From an uncultured Acidaminococcus sp. (GTDB lineage: Bacteria; Bacillota; Negativicutes; Acidaminococcales; Acidaminococcaceae): a stretch of DNA of 64,000 nucleotides. Under the pieces are notes generated by a model that was given only the letters and a program-made list of their open reading frames with translations, was not told the DNA's origin and ran no database searches. The translations under genes and the position numbers were made by a program. The stretch's first letter is position 1. Every line of letters begins with the position of its first letter. The stretch is taken from NCBI GenBank assembly GCA_900538365.1, contig UPXT01000006.1, forward strand, positions 14,227 through 78,226. The letters run 5' to 3'. Positions 17,477 to 25,589 of the stretch are shown piece after piece.

Positions 17477-17486
17477 GAATCCCACC

Positions 17487-17948
17487 ATGGAGCTTGCAAC
17501 GGATGAAGAAAAGATGTATATGGAAGAAGCCCTGAAGGAAGCGGCCCTTGCCGCTCTTGAAGGGGAAATTCCCGTAGGAGCGATCCTCGTCCAGGATGGA
17601 CGCGTCATTGCACGAAACCATAACCGGCGGGAAAGCGCACATGATGCCACGGCCCATGCGGAAATCCTCGTCATCCGGGAAGCCTGTAAAAAGCTCCAGC
17701 GCTGGCGCTTGGCGGACACTACCCTTTATGTGACCTTGGAGCCCTGCCCCATGTGTGCCGGGGCCATCTATAATGCCCGCATCGGACGCGTTGTCTTTGG
17801 GGCGAGCGACAGTGCAGCCGGGGCCTGCGGAAGCCTCTTCCAGATTCCCCTCCACCCGGGCCTCCATGCAGATACCATCATCAAGGCCGGTATCGAACAA
17901 GAACGCTGTAAAAAAATTTTGCAAGAATTTTTTACACGGCGCCGTTAA
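17487..17948 (+). CDS. tadA: tRNA-specific adenosine deaminase
   Basis: 153 aa zinc-dependent deaminase converting A34 to inosine in tRNA-Arg. Zinc and proton-shuttle residues: HAEI near 55-58 and PCPMCAGAI near 85-93, with ALxEGEIPVGA at the N-terminus. It starts ten bases after metA and is probably on the same transcript. The promoter of the downstream tRNA-Ser lies within its 3' end. Confidence 0.96.
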   Translation: MELATDEEKMYMEEALKEAALAALEGEIPVGAILVQDGRVIARNHNRRESAHDATAHAEILVIREACKKLQRWRLADTTLYVTLEPCPMCAGAIYNARIGRVVFGASDSAAGACGSLFQIPLHPGLHADTIIKAGIEQERCKKILQEFFTRRR

Positions 17949-17959
17949 TATGATATAAT
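17931..17959 (+). promoter_or_regulatory. Sigma-70 promoter for tRNA-Ser(CGA)
   Basis: -35 TTTACA (17931-17936), 17-base spacer, -10 TATAAT (17954-17959). The -35 lies within the last codons of tadA. The expected start is a few bases before the mature tRNA. Confidence 0.75.
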
Positions 17960-17971
17960 GGTTCAGTCTGC

Positions 17972-18059
17972 GGATGGGTGTCCGAGTGGTCGAAGGTGCT
18001 TGACTCGAAATCAAGTATACCGCAAGGTATCGTGGGTTCGAATCCCACCCCATCCGCCA
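17972..18059 (+). tRNA. tRNA-Ser, anticodon CGA
   Basis: Class II tRNA. Acceptor GGATGGG (17972-17978) pairs with CCCATCC (18049-18055). Anticodon loop CTCGAAA between CTTGA and TCAAG gives CGA, reading UCG. Long variable arm TATACCGCAAGGTATC, T-loop GGTTCGAATCC, encoded CCA. Confidence 0.96.
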
Positions 18060-18076
18060 TTATTATAAATCACATC

Positions 18077-18113
18077 AACCCCCACCATGGGTCACGCCAT
18101 GGTGGGGGTTTCT
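18077..18113 (+). terminator. Terminator after tRNA-Ser(CGA)
   Basis: Perfect 14-base arms AACCCCCACCATGG / CCATGGTGGGGGTT with a six-base loop and a following TTTCTT. It may also serve the LysR gene arriving from the other side. Confidence 0.9.
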
Positions 18114-18179
18114 TATTGGGTAAAAAAGTCCAGAAGCCTGCCTCCTGCTGATTCAAAATACCGTCCATGCCAGTTGTCC

Positions 18180-19064
18180 CTATTCCTCCTGGTTTTTGTC
18201 GCGCTCTTTAAAAACAGTAAATAAGGCTTTTGCACTGGCTGAAATATAGGCATCCTTACGAAGTACAAGTTCAAGCGTGGAAACAAGGCCCTTTTCCGCA
18301 ATCACCCGACGCGTCAGATGGGGATAGCCGCGAAGGGCCTCCAAGGGTGTCACGCTGATTCCCAGTCCATAATCAGCCATCATAAGGCAAGTACGAAGGT
18401 CGTCTGCAACACCAACAATTTGCGGCTGCCTTCCAGCGTGAGAAAAAAGATCACGGATCCTTGCTTCCCAGCGTTTATAAAGGATCAGAGGACACGCTGC
18501 AAGGTCTTTCACGGCGAGCTTCCTATGCGAAGGAATCTCACTGAAAAACGCTCGTTTGCCGGAAGCCATCATCGGATCCTGGCGAAGGGGAAGACGCTCA
18601 ACATGCTTGAAGGTTTCCGGAGTCCGAACAAAAGCAGCTTCCAGCTCATTTCGAGCCAGTTTTTCTTCCAGTTCAAGCGTGTTGCCTTCTACGATTCGCA
18701 GACGGACAAGGGGATATTGCCTGTGAAAAGCATCAAGCCCTTCATAGACTTCCTTCACGTGGGCGGAAGAGATACAACCAAGATGCACGGTCCCAGTTCC
18801 ACCTCGGCCCATATCGCGGATTTCTTCCAAGGCTTGCCGTTCAATATCCGTCATTTCCAGTGCATACTGGTAGAACCGGCGTCCGGCCGGTGTCAGCGTG
18901 ATCTGGCGCGCACCGCGTATAAACAGCTCCGTTCCTACCTCTTCTTCCAGCAGCTTGATTTGGGTAGACAGGGGTGGCTGAGAAAGATTCAGTTTCCTGG
19001 CTGCTGCTGAAATCGTACCTTCTTCAACGACAGCGATGTAATAGCGCAGTTGATATATATTCAT
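18180..19064 (-). CDS. LysR-family transcriptional regulator
   Basis: 294 aa from the ATG at 19064, which has a GAGG site eight bases upstream. The open frame extends back to a TTG at 19088, but the ribosome site lies in between. The N-terminal winged helix-turn-helix reads MNIYQLRYYIAVVEEGTIS then AAARKLNLSQPPLSTQIK. The rest is the type 2 periplasmic-binding-like effector domain. Divergently placed from the second chromate-transporter pair with a 150-base spacer, the usual layout for a LysR regulator and its target. The effector is unknown. Confidence 0.93.
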   Translation of the reverse strand: MNIYQLRYYIAVVEEGTISAAARKLNLSQPPLSTQIKLLEEEVGTELFIRGARQITLTPAGRRFYQYALEMTDIERQALEEIRDMGRGGTGTVHLGCISSAHVKEVYEGLDAFHRQYPLVRLRIVEGNTLELEEKLARNELEAAFVRTPETFKHVERLPLRQDPMMASGKRAFFSEIPSHRKLAVKDLAACPLILYKRWEARIRDLFSHAGRQPQIVGVADDLRTCLMMADYGLGISVTPLEALRGYPHLTRRVIAEKGLVSTLELVLRKDAYISASAKALFTVFKERDKNQEE

Positions 19065-19212
19065 ATCATATACCTCATTATGAAACAAATATTATTCATA
19101 TAGTTAATTCTATGATACGCTATGCTGCAGAAAAAGAAAAGCGCCAAAATCCCGTAAACGGTACCTAGATACCCCTAAGGGGACGAAAGCAGCCTAAAGG
19201 AGGAAGCGTAAA

Positions 19213-19836
19213 ATGGATGGAATCAAAAAGTGTTGGAAGCTTTTCTGGGTATTTGCCCAAATCGGGATCACCACATTCGGCGGCGGTTATGCCATGCTGT
19301 CGATTCTGCAGCGGGAAGTGGTGGAAAAGCGCCACTGGGCAACGGAAGAGGAACTCATGGATGACTATGCCATTGGGCAGTGTACGCCCGGCGTCATTGC
19401 CATCAATACGGCTACCTTTATTGGCTACAAGCTGTACGGGATCATAGGCGGCATCATTGCCACACTGGGAGTTATCTTTCCTTCCCTTTTGATTATTACG
19501 TCCATTGCCGCCTTTCTTTTGAATTTTACTGACCTAGCCATGGTAAAACATGCCTTTGACGGGATCCGCGCCTGCGTCACCGTCCTGATTTTTGATGCGG
19601 TCATCAAATTGGGGAAAAAAGCCCTCATTGACAAGACCCGCTGGCTGTTATTTTTCATTGTCCTTGTCTTATCTCTTTTGACAAGCATCCCAACTGTCAT
19701 GCTGATTGTTCTTTCCGGCATAGCAGGCTGCCTCTTTTCCTCAAAGTCTGCCTCTATTAAGACAAGAAGCAAGGAACAAGATCCACAAGACCACGCTGAA
19801 AACTACGCAAAGGAGGACGAATCATGGAAACACTGA
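19213..19836 (+). CDS. Chromate transporter family, short-chain subunit A (second copy)
   Basis: 207 aa with ITTFGGGYAMLSILQREV and GQCTPGVIAINTATF. It aligns along its length with the subunit A encoded at 3701-4240 but has a longer, charged, probably cytoplasmic C-terminal tail (about 25 residues, Ser/Lys/Asp rich) absent from the first copy. AAAGGAGGAAGCG ribosome site. Its end overlaps the start of subunit B by 13 bases. Probably controlled by the divergent LysR protein. The transported anion is not determined by the sequence. Confidence 0.88.
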   Translation: MDGIKKCWKLFWVFAQIGITTFGGGYAMLSILQREVVEKRHWATEEELMDDYAIGQCTPGVIAINTATFIGYKLYGIIGGIIATLGVIFPSLLIITSIAAFLLNFTDLAMVKHAFDGIRACVTVLIFDAVIKLGKKALIDKTRWLLFFIVLVLSLLTSIPTVMLIVLSGIAGCLFSSKSASIKTRSKEQDPQDHAENYAKEDESWKH

Positions 19837-20399
19837 TTCTTTACGGCCAGCTATTTTGGCAATTTTTCAAAACCGGCTTATTTGCCGTTGGCGGCGGGCT
19901 TGCGACACTGCCTTTTCTTCAGGAGATGAGCCGTCTGACCCATTGGTTTACTACGACCGACATTGCCGATATGGTTGCCGTCTCTGAGTCGACGCCGGGG
20001 CCCCTGGGCGTCAACATGGCGACCTATGTCGGCTTCAAAACGGCGGGATTTGCAGGCGGTGCCATCGCCACCTTAGGACTCATTGCCCCGTCCATCATCA
20101 TCATCCTCATCATTGCACGGATGCTCCGTAGATTTCAATCCTCAATCATCGTCAGGAAGATCTTTTCCGGCCTCCGCCCTGCGTCAGCGGCCCTCATCAT
20201 GGCTGCAGGCCTGAGTGTCGCACAGATTGCCCTCTTCCAGGTAAATACCTGGAAAGTTACGGGAAATCTGGCCGACCTCTTTAAAGTTAAAATGATAATA
20301 CTGACAGCCTTCATCTGGTTTTGCTATCGCAAGTGGCAGCTCCATCCCATCATCTACATTGCCTTTTCTGCTGCCGTCGGCATCCTTTTGGAACACTAA
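19824..20399 (+). CDS. Chromate transporter family, short-chain subunit B (second copy)
   Basis: 191 aa, five or six membrane segments. LFAVGGGLATLPFL near residues 17-30 and ESTPGPLGVNMATYVG are the subunit-B signatures. It pairs with the gene just upstream, and its ribosome site AAAGGAGGACGA lies inside the 3' end of that gene. It is a paralogue of 3129-3704. A strong terminator starts at its stop codon. Confidence 0.88.
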   Translation: METLILYGQLFWQFFKTGLFAVGGGLATLPFLQEMSRLTHWFTTTDIADMVAVSESTPGPLGVNMATYVGFKTAGFAGGAIATLGLIAPSIIIILIIARMLRRFQSSIIVRKIFSGLRPASAALIMAAGLSVAQIALFQVNTWKVTGNLADLFKVKMIILTAFIWFCYRKWQLHPIIYIAFSAAVGILLEH

Positions 20400-20436
20400 A
20401 AAATGGCCTCGAACCTAGCGGATTCGAGGCCATTTT
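20400..20436 (+). terminator. Terminator of the LysR-linked transporter pair
   Basis: Perfect 14-base arms AAAATGGCCTCGAA / TTCGAGGCCATTTT, nine-base loop, beginning in the stop codon. Symmetric A/T ends could stop transcription in both directions. Confidence 0.9.
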
Positions 20437-20554
20437 GCACTTTTAGAAAGATCATCTATTCGGAGCTAAATAAAGCCCTGCAACTAGCTTCCAGCTAGAA
20501 ACGCGTCTTAAGGAAATGCCGAACTTTAAGAAGCTCCTCGTTTCAAAGGCTGCC

Positions 20555-21310
20555 TTACGTCCGATCAAGGATCCTGCCATCGGTCGAAATCGTTACGACA
20601 GACCAAGGAATCATCTTGCCGCTATCCTTAAGGGCTTTGACGGCAGCATGTTCCAGACCGCCGCAGCACGGGACTTCCATGCGGACCACGGTCACACTCT
20701 TGATATCGTTTGAAGCAAAAATCGCGCCTAATTTTTCCGAATAGTCGACGGCATCGAGCTTCGGGCAGCCTACGAGAGTGATATGTCCTTTGATGAAATC
20801 TTCGTGGAAATTTGCATACGCATAAGCTGAACAGTCAGCCGCAATGAGGAGCTTTGCCCCATCAAAAAACGGTGCCTGGATAGGAACGAGTTTGATTTGA
20901 ACAGGCCACTGGCGCAGCTGACTTACAGGAGCTTCTGCCGGTGCAGCAGGCGCAGCTGCTTTTTTCGCCTGATCCATTATCTTCATACGGGATCCTGGGC
21001 AGCCGCCTTGAGGCGCCATCATGCGTACGCGGGAGCCAGGGCAGCCCCCCTGGGGCGGAATCGTTTTTCCTTCAGCCCGCATCTTTGCTTCAACAGCTTC
21101 CCTGTCATACGGCAGGGCTTCCCGTTCTTCAAAAGTAATGGCATCGGTCGGGCAGTGCGGCAGGCAGTCACCAAGGCCATCGCAATAATCGTCGCGCAGC
21201 AGTTTTGCCTTGCCATTGACCATGCCAATGGCCCCTTCATGGCATGCCTTTGCGCAAAGGCCGCAGCCATTGCATTTATTCTCGTCAATCTTGATAATTC
21301 TCCGTTTCAT
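20555..21310 (-). CDS. Ferredoxin-domain iron-sulfur protein with duplicated CPGSR motif
   Basis: 251 aa. The N-terminal 2[4Fe-4S] ferredoxin has CNGCGLCAKACHEGAI near residues 13-28. In the second cluster (DGLGDCLPHCPTDAI) some Cys spacing is altered (CDGLGDCLPHCP). Then two copies of an APQGGCPGSR-type motif occur near residues 86-95 and 99-108. The C-terminal domain has several Cys (VGCPKLD, VPCCGGLEH). Proteins of this type are often found with an FNR-like regulator and hybrid-cluster protein in anaerobes. Here the divergent neighbour is such a regulator but no hcp gene is in view. Likely a cytoplasmic redox protein; partner unknown. Confidence 0.75.
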   Translation of the reverse strand: MKRRIIKIDENKCNGCGLCAKACHEGAIGMVNGKAKLLRDDYCDGLGDCLPHCPTDAITFEEREALPYDREAVEAKMRAEGKTIPPQGGCPGSRVRMMAPQGGCPGSRMKIMDQAKKAAAPAAPAEAPVSQLRQWPVQIKLVPIQAPFFDGAKLLIAADCSAYAYANFHEDFIKGHITLVGCPKLDAVDYSEKLGAIFASNDIKSVTVVRMEVPCCGGLEHAAVKALKDSGKMIPWSVVTISTDGRILDRT

Positions 21311-21397
21311 TTGTGTTGCCTCCCCTGTATGTAAAAGATTTATGGTTTTACTTGCTTTTTCGATGGTGTCATTATACGATAGGGTTACAATTAATTA

Positions 21398-21413
21398 TGT
21401 TGTTTCAACAACA
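21398..21413. promoter_or_regulatory. Inverted-repeat operator candidate between ferredoxin and CRP/FNR genes
   Basis: Perfect seven-base arms TGTTGTT-TC-AACAACA, 15 bases before the CRP/FNR start codon and about 90 bases from the divergent ferredoxin gene. Position and symmetry suit autoregulation by the encoded CRP/FNR dimer. The arms differ from the classic FNR half site TTGAT. Confidence 0.55.
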
Positions 21414-21427
21414 AAAGGGGAGAAACC

Positions 21428-22093
21428 ATGGATTTTGCATTTTTAGCGAAAACACCCTTTTTCCGTACCTTACGTACGGAGGAAATCAAATCTACCCTCA
21501 CCTGTTTGGGCGCCGTGACCCGCCAATTTGAAAAAGGCAGCTACATTCACCGTGCCGGTGACAAGGTCCACACGGTCAGCCTTATTCTCAAAGGCCGCGT
21601 CAACATCGTGTACGATGACATCTGGGGAAACCGGACCATCTTAGGACAGGCCCACAGCGGAGAAATCTTTGCCGAAGCCTACGCCTGCATGGATGATGAG
21701 CCGCTCCTTATCAGCGTGGAGGTAGCAGAAGATACGGAAATCCTCATGATGGATATGCACAAGGTTCTGACCATCTGTCCCTCAAACTGCAGTCATCATC
21801 ATAAACTCGTAGAAAACCTCCTGACCATCTTGGCCCGCAAGAATCTGGGCCTATCACGGCGTATGGTCTATACGGCATCAAAGTCAATTCGCGGCCGGGT
21901 CCTGTCCTATCTGTCCTTTCTCGCTGACAAGCAGGGAAAAAGAAAAATTTCCATTCCCTTCGACCGTCAGGAAATGGCAGATTACCTCGGTGTCGATCGG
22001 TCTGCGCTCTCAGCGGAACTGAGCCGGATGCAGAAAGACGGTCTCATTTCCTATAAAAAAAATATCTTTGTTCTTTTTACAGACGAGCTGTAA
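21428..22093 (+). CDS. CRP/FNR-family transcriptional regulator
   Basis: 221 aa: an N-terminal cyclic-nucleotide-binding-like beta barrel (FEKGSYIHRAGDKVHTVSLI near 38-57, GEIFAEAYACMDDEPLLISV) and a C-terminal winged helix (FDRQEMADYLGVDRSALSAEL near 177-197). Only scattered Cys (Cys-28, Cys-85, Cys-116 and Cys-120 approximately), with no N-terminal FNR-type four-Cys cluster. It therefore probably senses a small ligand or NO/haem in the manner of HcpR-type proteins rather than oxygen through a [4Fe-4S] cluster. Divergent from the ferredoxin gene with a palindrome in between. AAAAGGGG ribosome site. Confidence 0.9.
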   Translation: MDFAFLAKTPFFRTLRTEEIKSTLTCLGAVTRQFEKGSYIHRAGDKVHTVSLILKGRVNIVYDDIWGNRTILGQAHSGEIFAEAYACMDDEPLLISVEVAEDTEILMMDMHKVLTICPSNCSHHHKLVENLLTILARKNLGLSRRMVYTASKSIRGRVLSYLSFLADKQGKRKISIPFDRQEMADYLGVDRSALSAELSRMQKDGLISYKKNIFVLFTDEL

Positions 22094-22098
22094 AAAAC

Positions 22099-22146
22099 AA
22101 AAAAGATGGCCTTTTCATAAAAAAATCATGGGCGGCCATCTTTTTT
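22099..22146 (+). terminator. Terminator of the CRP/FNR gene
   Basis: AAAAAAGATGGCC (22099-22111) pairs with GGCCATCTTTTTT (22134-22146), beginning right after the stop codon. Confidence 0.9.
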
Positions 22147-22219
22147 ACCAGCATCTTTCCAAAGTCCTTGGGCGTTTCAGGAAAGCACTCCTGTATCAGC
22201 ATCGCAATATGTGATTCTT

Positions 22220-23323
22220 CTATGATTTGATTGGTTCCACACTCACAACAACAATCTCAGGCGGCACACCAAGCCGCATGGGAATGACAGACAGCCCATG
22301 ACCAGTCGACACCGTCGCCAGCAGATTGCCAAAAGCCTGCGTACCATGATCTTGGACAAATAGACGCTGTGTAATCAGATTAAGGGGGATGAACTGTCCC
22401 CCATGGGTATGGCCGGCAAAATAAAGGTCATACCCTTTTTGCGAAGCGTCAAGCACGTGGTATGGCTCATGCTCGGCAAAAATATAGAGATCACTGCCTT
22501 GGGCCTGGGGAATCTTATAGCCCCGCTTTCCAAAGCGTTCATCATCAAGACCCGTAAGCCATACGGCCCGGCTCACAGGGATCGATTCATTGATGACAAA
22601 ACGAATACCCATCCGTTCCAAATAAGCCCGTTCCTGCTCCCCTGTACCTGCCATAAGGTCATGATTGCCCAGGACAGAATAGACACCCATAGGAGCGTGA
22701 AGGCTGCGCAGGGCGTCCATGCTGCCCTCGCGCATGACAAAGGAAAGGCTGCGGTCCACAAGGTCACCGCCAAAAATCACAAGATCTGGGGCTTCCGCAT
22801 TGATACGGCTCACGAGCTTCTGACCATACCGGCTGCCCCAAAGGGTTCCAAAATGCAGGTCCGAAGCAAAGACAATGCGCATGGACCGCGACAAAGGTTT
22901 AGACGTGCGAAGGGTAATCCGCCGTACATGGGGATGAAGGGCCTGGTAAACGCCAAGACCGGTCCCTAAAAAAGCGATGAAAAAAATGGTAATCGCCGCG
23001 TTGGGCGCAAGGTTCGGAGATTGGGAAAAACGGCCAAGGAGCCAAAAAACACCAAAAAAAATAGATAAGAGCACAGAATAAAAGATAAAGCCCATCCATA
23101 CCCCACCGCTCCAGCTAAAATAACGGATCAGCGTGACAGGAAGCGATTCCGTAAAAATATTTCCAATGGCAAAAATCAGCGGCATGAACAAAAAAGGCAG
23201 GAGCGTCCAGGAGGAGCGAAGCAGGGAGAAGCCAGTTCGGTACATCCCCCAGCAAAAGGTCGATCCTACAAGGCCCAAAGCCGTCACAATAACAAAAAAC
23301 ATATTGATACTCACTTCCACCAC
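22220..23323 (-). CDS. Membrane-anchored metallophosphoesterase (calcineurin-like)
   Basis: 367 aa. About four membrane helices in the first 135 residues precede a calcineurin-type phosphoesterase domain. Metal ligands are visible in FASDLHFG (near 152), GGDLVDRS (near 181), LGNHD (near 219) and AGHTHGGQ (near 304). Relatives such as YkuE/YaeI act on UDP-linked lipid intermediates or unknown phosphodiesters; the substrate here is unassigned. The start is uncertain by a few codons: GTG codons at and just after 23323 follow an AAGGGG site. Just downstream (27 bases) of crcB and probably co-transcribed with it. Confidence 0.88.
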   Translation of the reverse strand: MVEVSINMFFVIVTALGLVGSTFCWGMYRTGFSLLRSSWTLLPFLFMPLIFAIGNIFTESLPVTLIRYFSWSGGVWMGFIFYSVLLSIFFGVFWLLGRFSQSPNLAPNAAITIFFIAFLGTGLGVYQALHPHVRRITLRTSKPLSRSMRIVFASDLHFGTLWGSRYGQKLVSRINAEAPDLVIFGGDLVDRSLSFVMREGSMDALRSLHAPMGVYSVLGNHDLMAGTGEQERAYLERMGIRFVINESIPVSRAVWLTGLDDERFGKRGYKIPQAQGSDLYIFAEHEPYHVLDASQKGYDLYFAGHTHGGQFIPLNLITQRLFVQDHGTQAFGNLLATVSTGHGLSVIPMRLGVPPEIVVVSVEPIKS

Positions 23324-23349
23324 CCCTTACAAAGGAGCCGCGGTCATCC

Positions 23350-23742
23350 TTAAAGCAGCATCTTGCCCAACCAGAAAGCGGCACCGGCAGCAAACATACC
23401 GAGCATGTTCTGCAGGAAGATATAAAGGAATCCCGTAATATGCTCTCCATGCAGGAAAAAATGCATTCCTTCCTTGATAAATGAGGAAAAAGCCGTAAAG
23501 CCCCCGATAAACCCCCAATAAAAGAGGTTGATCCAACGAGGATGCGGCAATTTCACATATAATACGGCCACAAAAAAACCAACCAAAATACAGCCAAGCG
23601 TATTGACAGCAATCATGTGCCAGGGAAAATCTGTCCCCCCCACACCTTTGAGGCTTCCGGCAACAAGATAACGCCCCACGGAGCCCAAGGCACCTCCAAG
23701 CGCCACATAAAGCAGCATGTGCAATTCTTCTGTAATTGTCAT
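23350..23742 (-). CDS. crcB: Fluoride ion transporter CrcB (Fluc)
   Basis: 130 aa with four membrane helices. LYVALGGALGSVGRYLV near residues 11-27 and the helix-3 GFIGGFTAFSSF with conserved Asn/Thr/Ser/Phe track residues are typical. Forms a dual-topology dimer channel exporting fluoride. No fluoride-riboswitch consensus was recognised in the AT-rich 300 bases upstream, unlike many crcB genes. Start at ATG 23742 after a GAGGGGG site. Confidence 0.92.
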   Translation of the reverse strand: MTITEELHMLLYVALGGALGSVGRYLVAGSLKGVGGTDFPWHMIAVNTLGCILVGFFVAVLYVKLPHPRWINLFYWGFIGGFTAFSSFIKEGMHFFLHGEHITGFLYIFLQNMLGMFAAGAAFWLGKMLL

Positions 23743-24034
23743 GATTCCCCCTCAATTCAGCAAAACAACATTCCCAGTTCCTGAGTAAACTACCACTACA
23801 AGAATTAGTATTTTTTTATTTTCTTACGCTATTTTTGTATACTTTTTACCGTTGAAAAAAGGCGCTTGCTAAAGAAGCGTCTCTCTATCCCGAATAGCTA
23901 CTCTTATGGTAGATGATGAAGATATTATCTGTCAATCATTTATTTTGCAAGATGATTCATTTTTTTAAAATATCATTTTTTTGAGGTGAATTTAGCTTTA
24001 CAAATTCTTTACGCAAAGTGAAAACAGGGAAGAG

Positions 24035-24063
24035 TTGCCTTCCCTCTTCTTCCCCGCTATAAT
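24035..24063 (+). promoter_or_regulatory. Sigma-70 promoter abutting the rlmD start codon
   Basis: -35 TTGCCT (24035-24040), exact 17-base spacer, perfect -10 TATAAT (24058-24063). The ATG of rlmD is at 24071, seven bases after the -10, so the transcript would be leaderless or nearly so. The rest of the 23743-24070 spacer is AT-rich and shows no gene. Confidence 0.7.
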
Positions 24064-24070
24064 AAATTGT

Positions 24071-25450
24071 ATGAAAAGAGATAAACGCACAACCACACCT
24101 AACGAACATATTGAAATCACGATAACGGGGCTGGGAAGTTCCGGCGAAGGGGTCGGTAAAGTGAAAGGATTTACCTATTTTATCCCCGGGGCCCTTCCTG
24201 GTGAACGAGTAACGGCCGCAGTCACAGCCAAAAAGAAAAACTACGGCCTGGGACGCTTGGAAAAGATCCTGGTTCCCAGTCCGGACCGAATCACACCGCC
24301 CTGCCCTGTCTATGAAGCCTGCGGCGGCTGCCAGATCCAGCATCTAGCCTATGAGGCGCAGCTTGTTCAAAAGCGTCAGACCGTCATCGATGCCTTGGAA
24401 CGCATTGGTCATTTTTCGGGCATCAACGTGAATCCCACTTTGGGAGCCGATGATCCGTGGCATTACCGCAACAAGATGCAGGTCCCTGTGGCAGAGGGAA
24501 AAAAACACAGCCTGTCCATTGGCTGCTTTGCCCAGGGCACGCACCGCGTCATCGACGTAAAGCGCTGCCTCATCCAGCATGATACAAATAACGAACTTAC
24601 GTCCGTCGTCCGTGCCTGGATGGAACGCTATCATATCCCGGCGTTAAAAGAAGACGCCCGCACAGGTATGGTGCGCCATATCATGGGCCGCGTCGGCGTC
24701 CAGACCGGAGAGGTCATGGCCGTTCTTGTCACCAATACGGACCGTGTCCCCCATCTCAAGGAACTGACCCATATGCTGAAAGAAGCCATTCCCGGCTTTG
24801 TGACCTTGGTACAGAACGTCAATACCCGCCACACAAACGTCATTATGGGTCCCCACAATAAGGTAATCTATGGGCCCGGTGTCATCCATGACCGCTTGGG
24901 CGACCTGACCTTTGTCATTTCCCCCCATTCCTTCTTCCAAGTCAATACGCTGCAGGCGCAGCGCCTTTACGAAACCGCTCTTTCCTATGCCGCCTTGGAA
25001 GGAAAGGAAAATGTCATTGACCTCTACTGCGGAACCGGCACGATTACCCTTTTTCTCGCCCAAAAGGCGCGGCACGCCTTGGGAATCGAGATTGTCGCAC
25101 CAGCGATTGCTGACGCCAGAAAAAATGCCCGGGACAATCACATCAAAAACAGTGAATTCATCTGTGCTGATGCGGCTAAAGAACTGCCTCTTCTGGTCAA
25201 GGACGGAATCCGCCCCGACGTCGTTGTCCTTGATCCGCCAAGAGCCGGATGTGAACGGCCCGTCCTTGATGCCATCCTTGCCGTGCGTCCCAAACGCGTC
25301 GTCTACGTCTCCTGCGGACCGGCTTCCCTGGCCCGCGATGCCGCCCTCCTTTGTGAAGGCGGCTATAAGATTCGTCAAGTCCAGCCCGTTGATATGTTCC
25401 CTCACACAAGCCATGTGGAGTCAGTGGTCCTCATGACGAGGACGCAGTAA
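24071..25450 (+). CDS. rlmD: 23S rRNA (uracil-C5)-methyltransferase, RlmD/RumA family
   Basis: 459 aa SAM-dependent RNA methyltransferase. N-terminal TRAM domain (ITITGLGSSGEGVGKVKGFT), a [4Fe-4S] ligand set in CPVYEACGGCQIQHLAY near 80-95, and the SAM site NVIDLYCGTGTITLFLA. The catalytic Cys is in VYVSCGPASLARD near 415, with DPPRAGCE before it. Other U54/U747/U1939 paralogues (RlmCD, TrmA-like) cannot be separated by eye. The upstream in-frame ATG at 24035 lies inside the -35 box, so 24071 is chosen. No ribosome site precedes it. Confidence 0.9.
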   Translation: MKRDKRTTTPNEHIEITITGLGSSGEGVGKVKGFTYFIPGALPGERVTAAVTAKKKNYGLGRLEKILVPSPDRITPPCPVYEACGGCQIQHLAYEAQLVQKRQTVIDALERIGHFSGINVNPTLGADDPWHYRNKMQVPVAEGKKHSLSIGCFAQGTHRVIDVKRCLIQHDTNNELTSVVRAWMERYHIPALKEDARTGMVRHIMGRVGVQTGEVMAVLVTNTDRVPHLKELTHMLKEAIPGFVTLVQNVNTRHTNVIMGPHNKVIYGPGVIHDRLGDLTFVISPHSFFQVNTLQAQRLYETALSYAALEGKENVIDLYCGTGTITLFLAQKARHALGIEIVAPAIADARKNARDNHIKNSEFICADAAKELPLLVKDGIRPDVVVLDPPRAGCERPVLDAILAVRPKRVVYVSCGPASLARDAALLCEGGYKIRQVQPVDMFPHTSHVESVVLMTRTQ

Positions 25451-25516
25451 AGAAGAAAACTGACAATAGTTGCTGTGCTGCGTTAGTGCGTAAAAGGCGG
25501 CTATCCCAACCGAATA

Positions 25517-25572
25517 AAAAAGAGGGTCATCATCCAATCCCGTCTTGTCGCATGGATGGTGACCCTCTTTTT
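25517..25572 (+). terminator. Terminator downstream of rlmD
   Basis: Perfectly paired 20-base arms (AAAAAGAGGGTCATCATCCA and its complement TGGATGGTGACCCTCTTTTT) around a 16-base loop, with a T-run. Confidence 0.92.
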
Positions 25573-25589
25573 AATAAACAAATAGCTTT

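Noticed and set aside
23743..24034. Fluoride riboswitch for crcB
   Set aside because: No consensus fluoride-riboswitch elements seen on the minus strand of the spacer.
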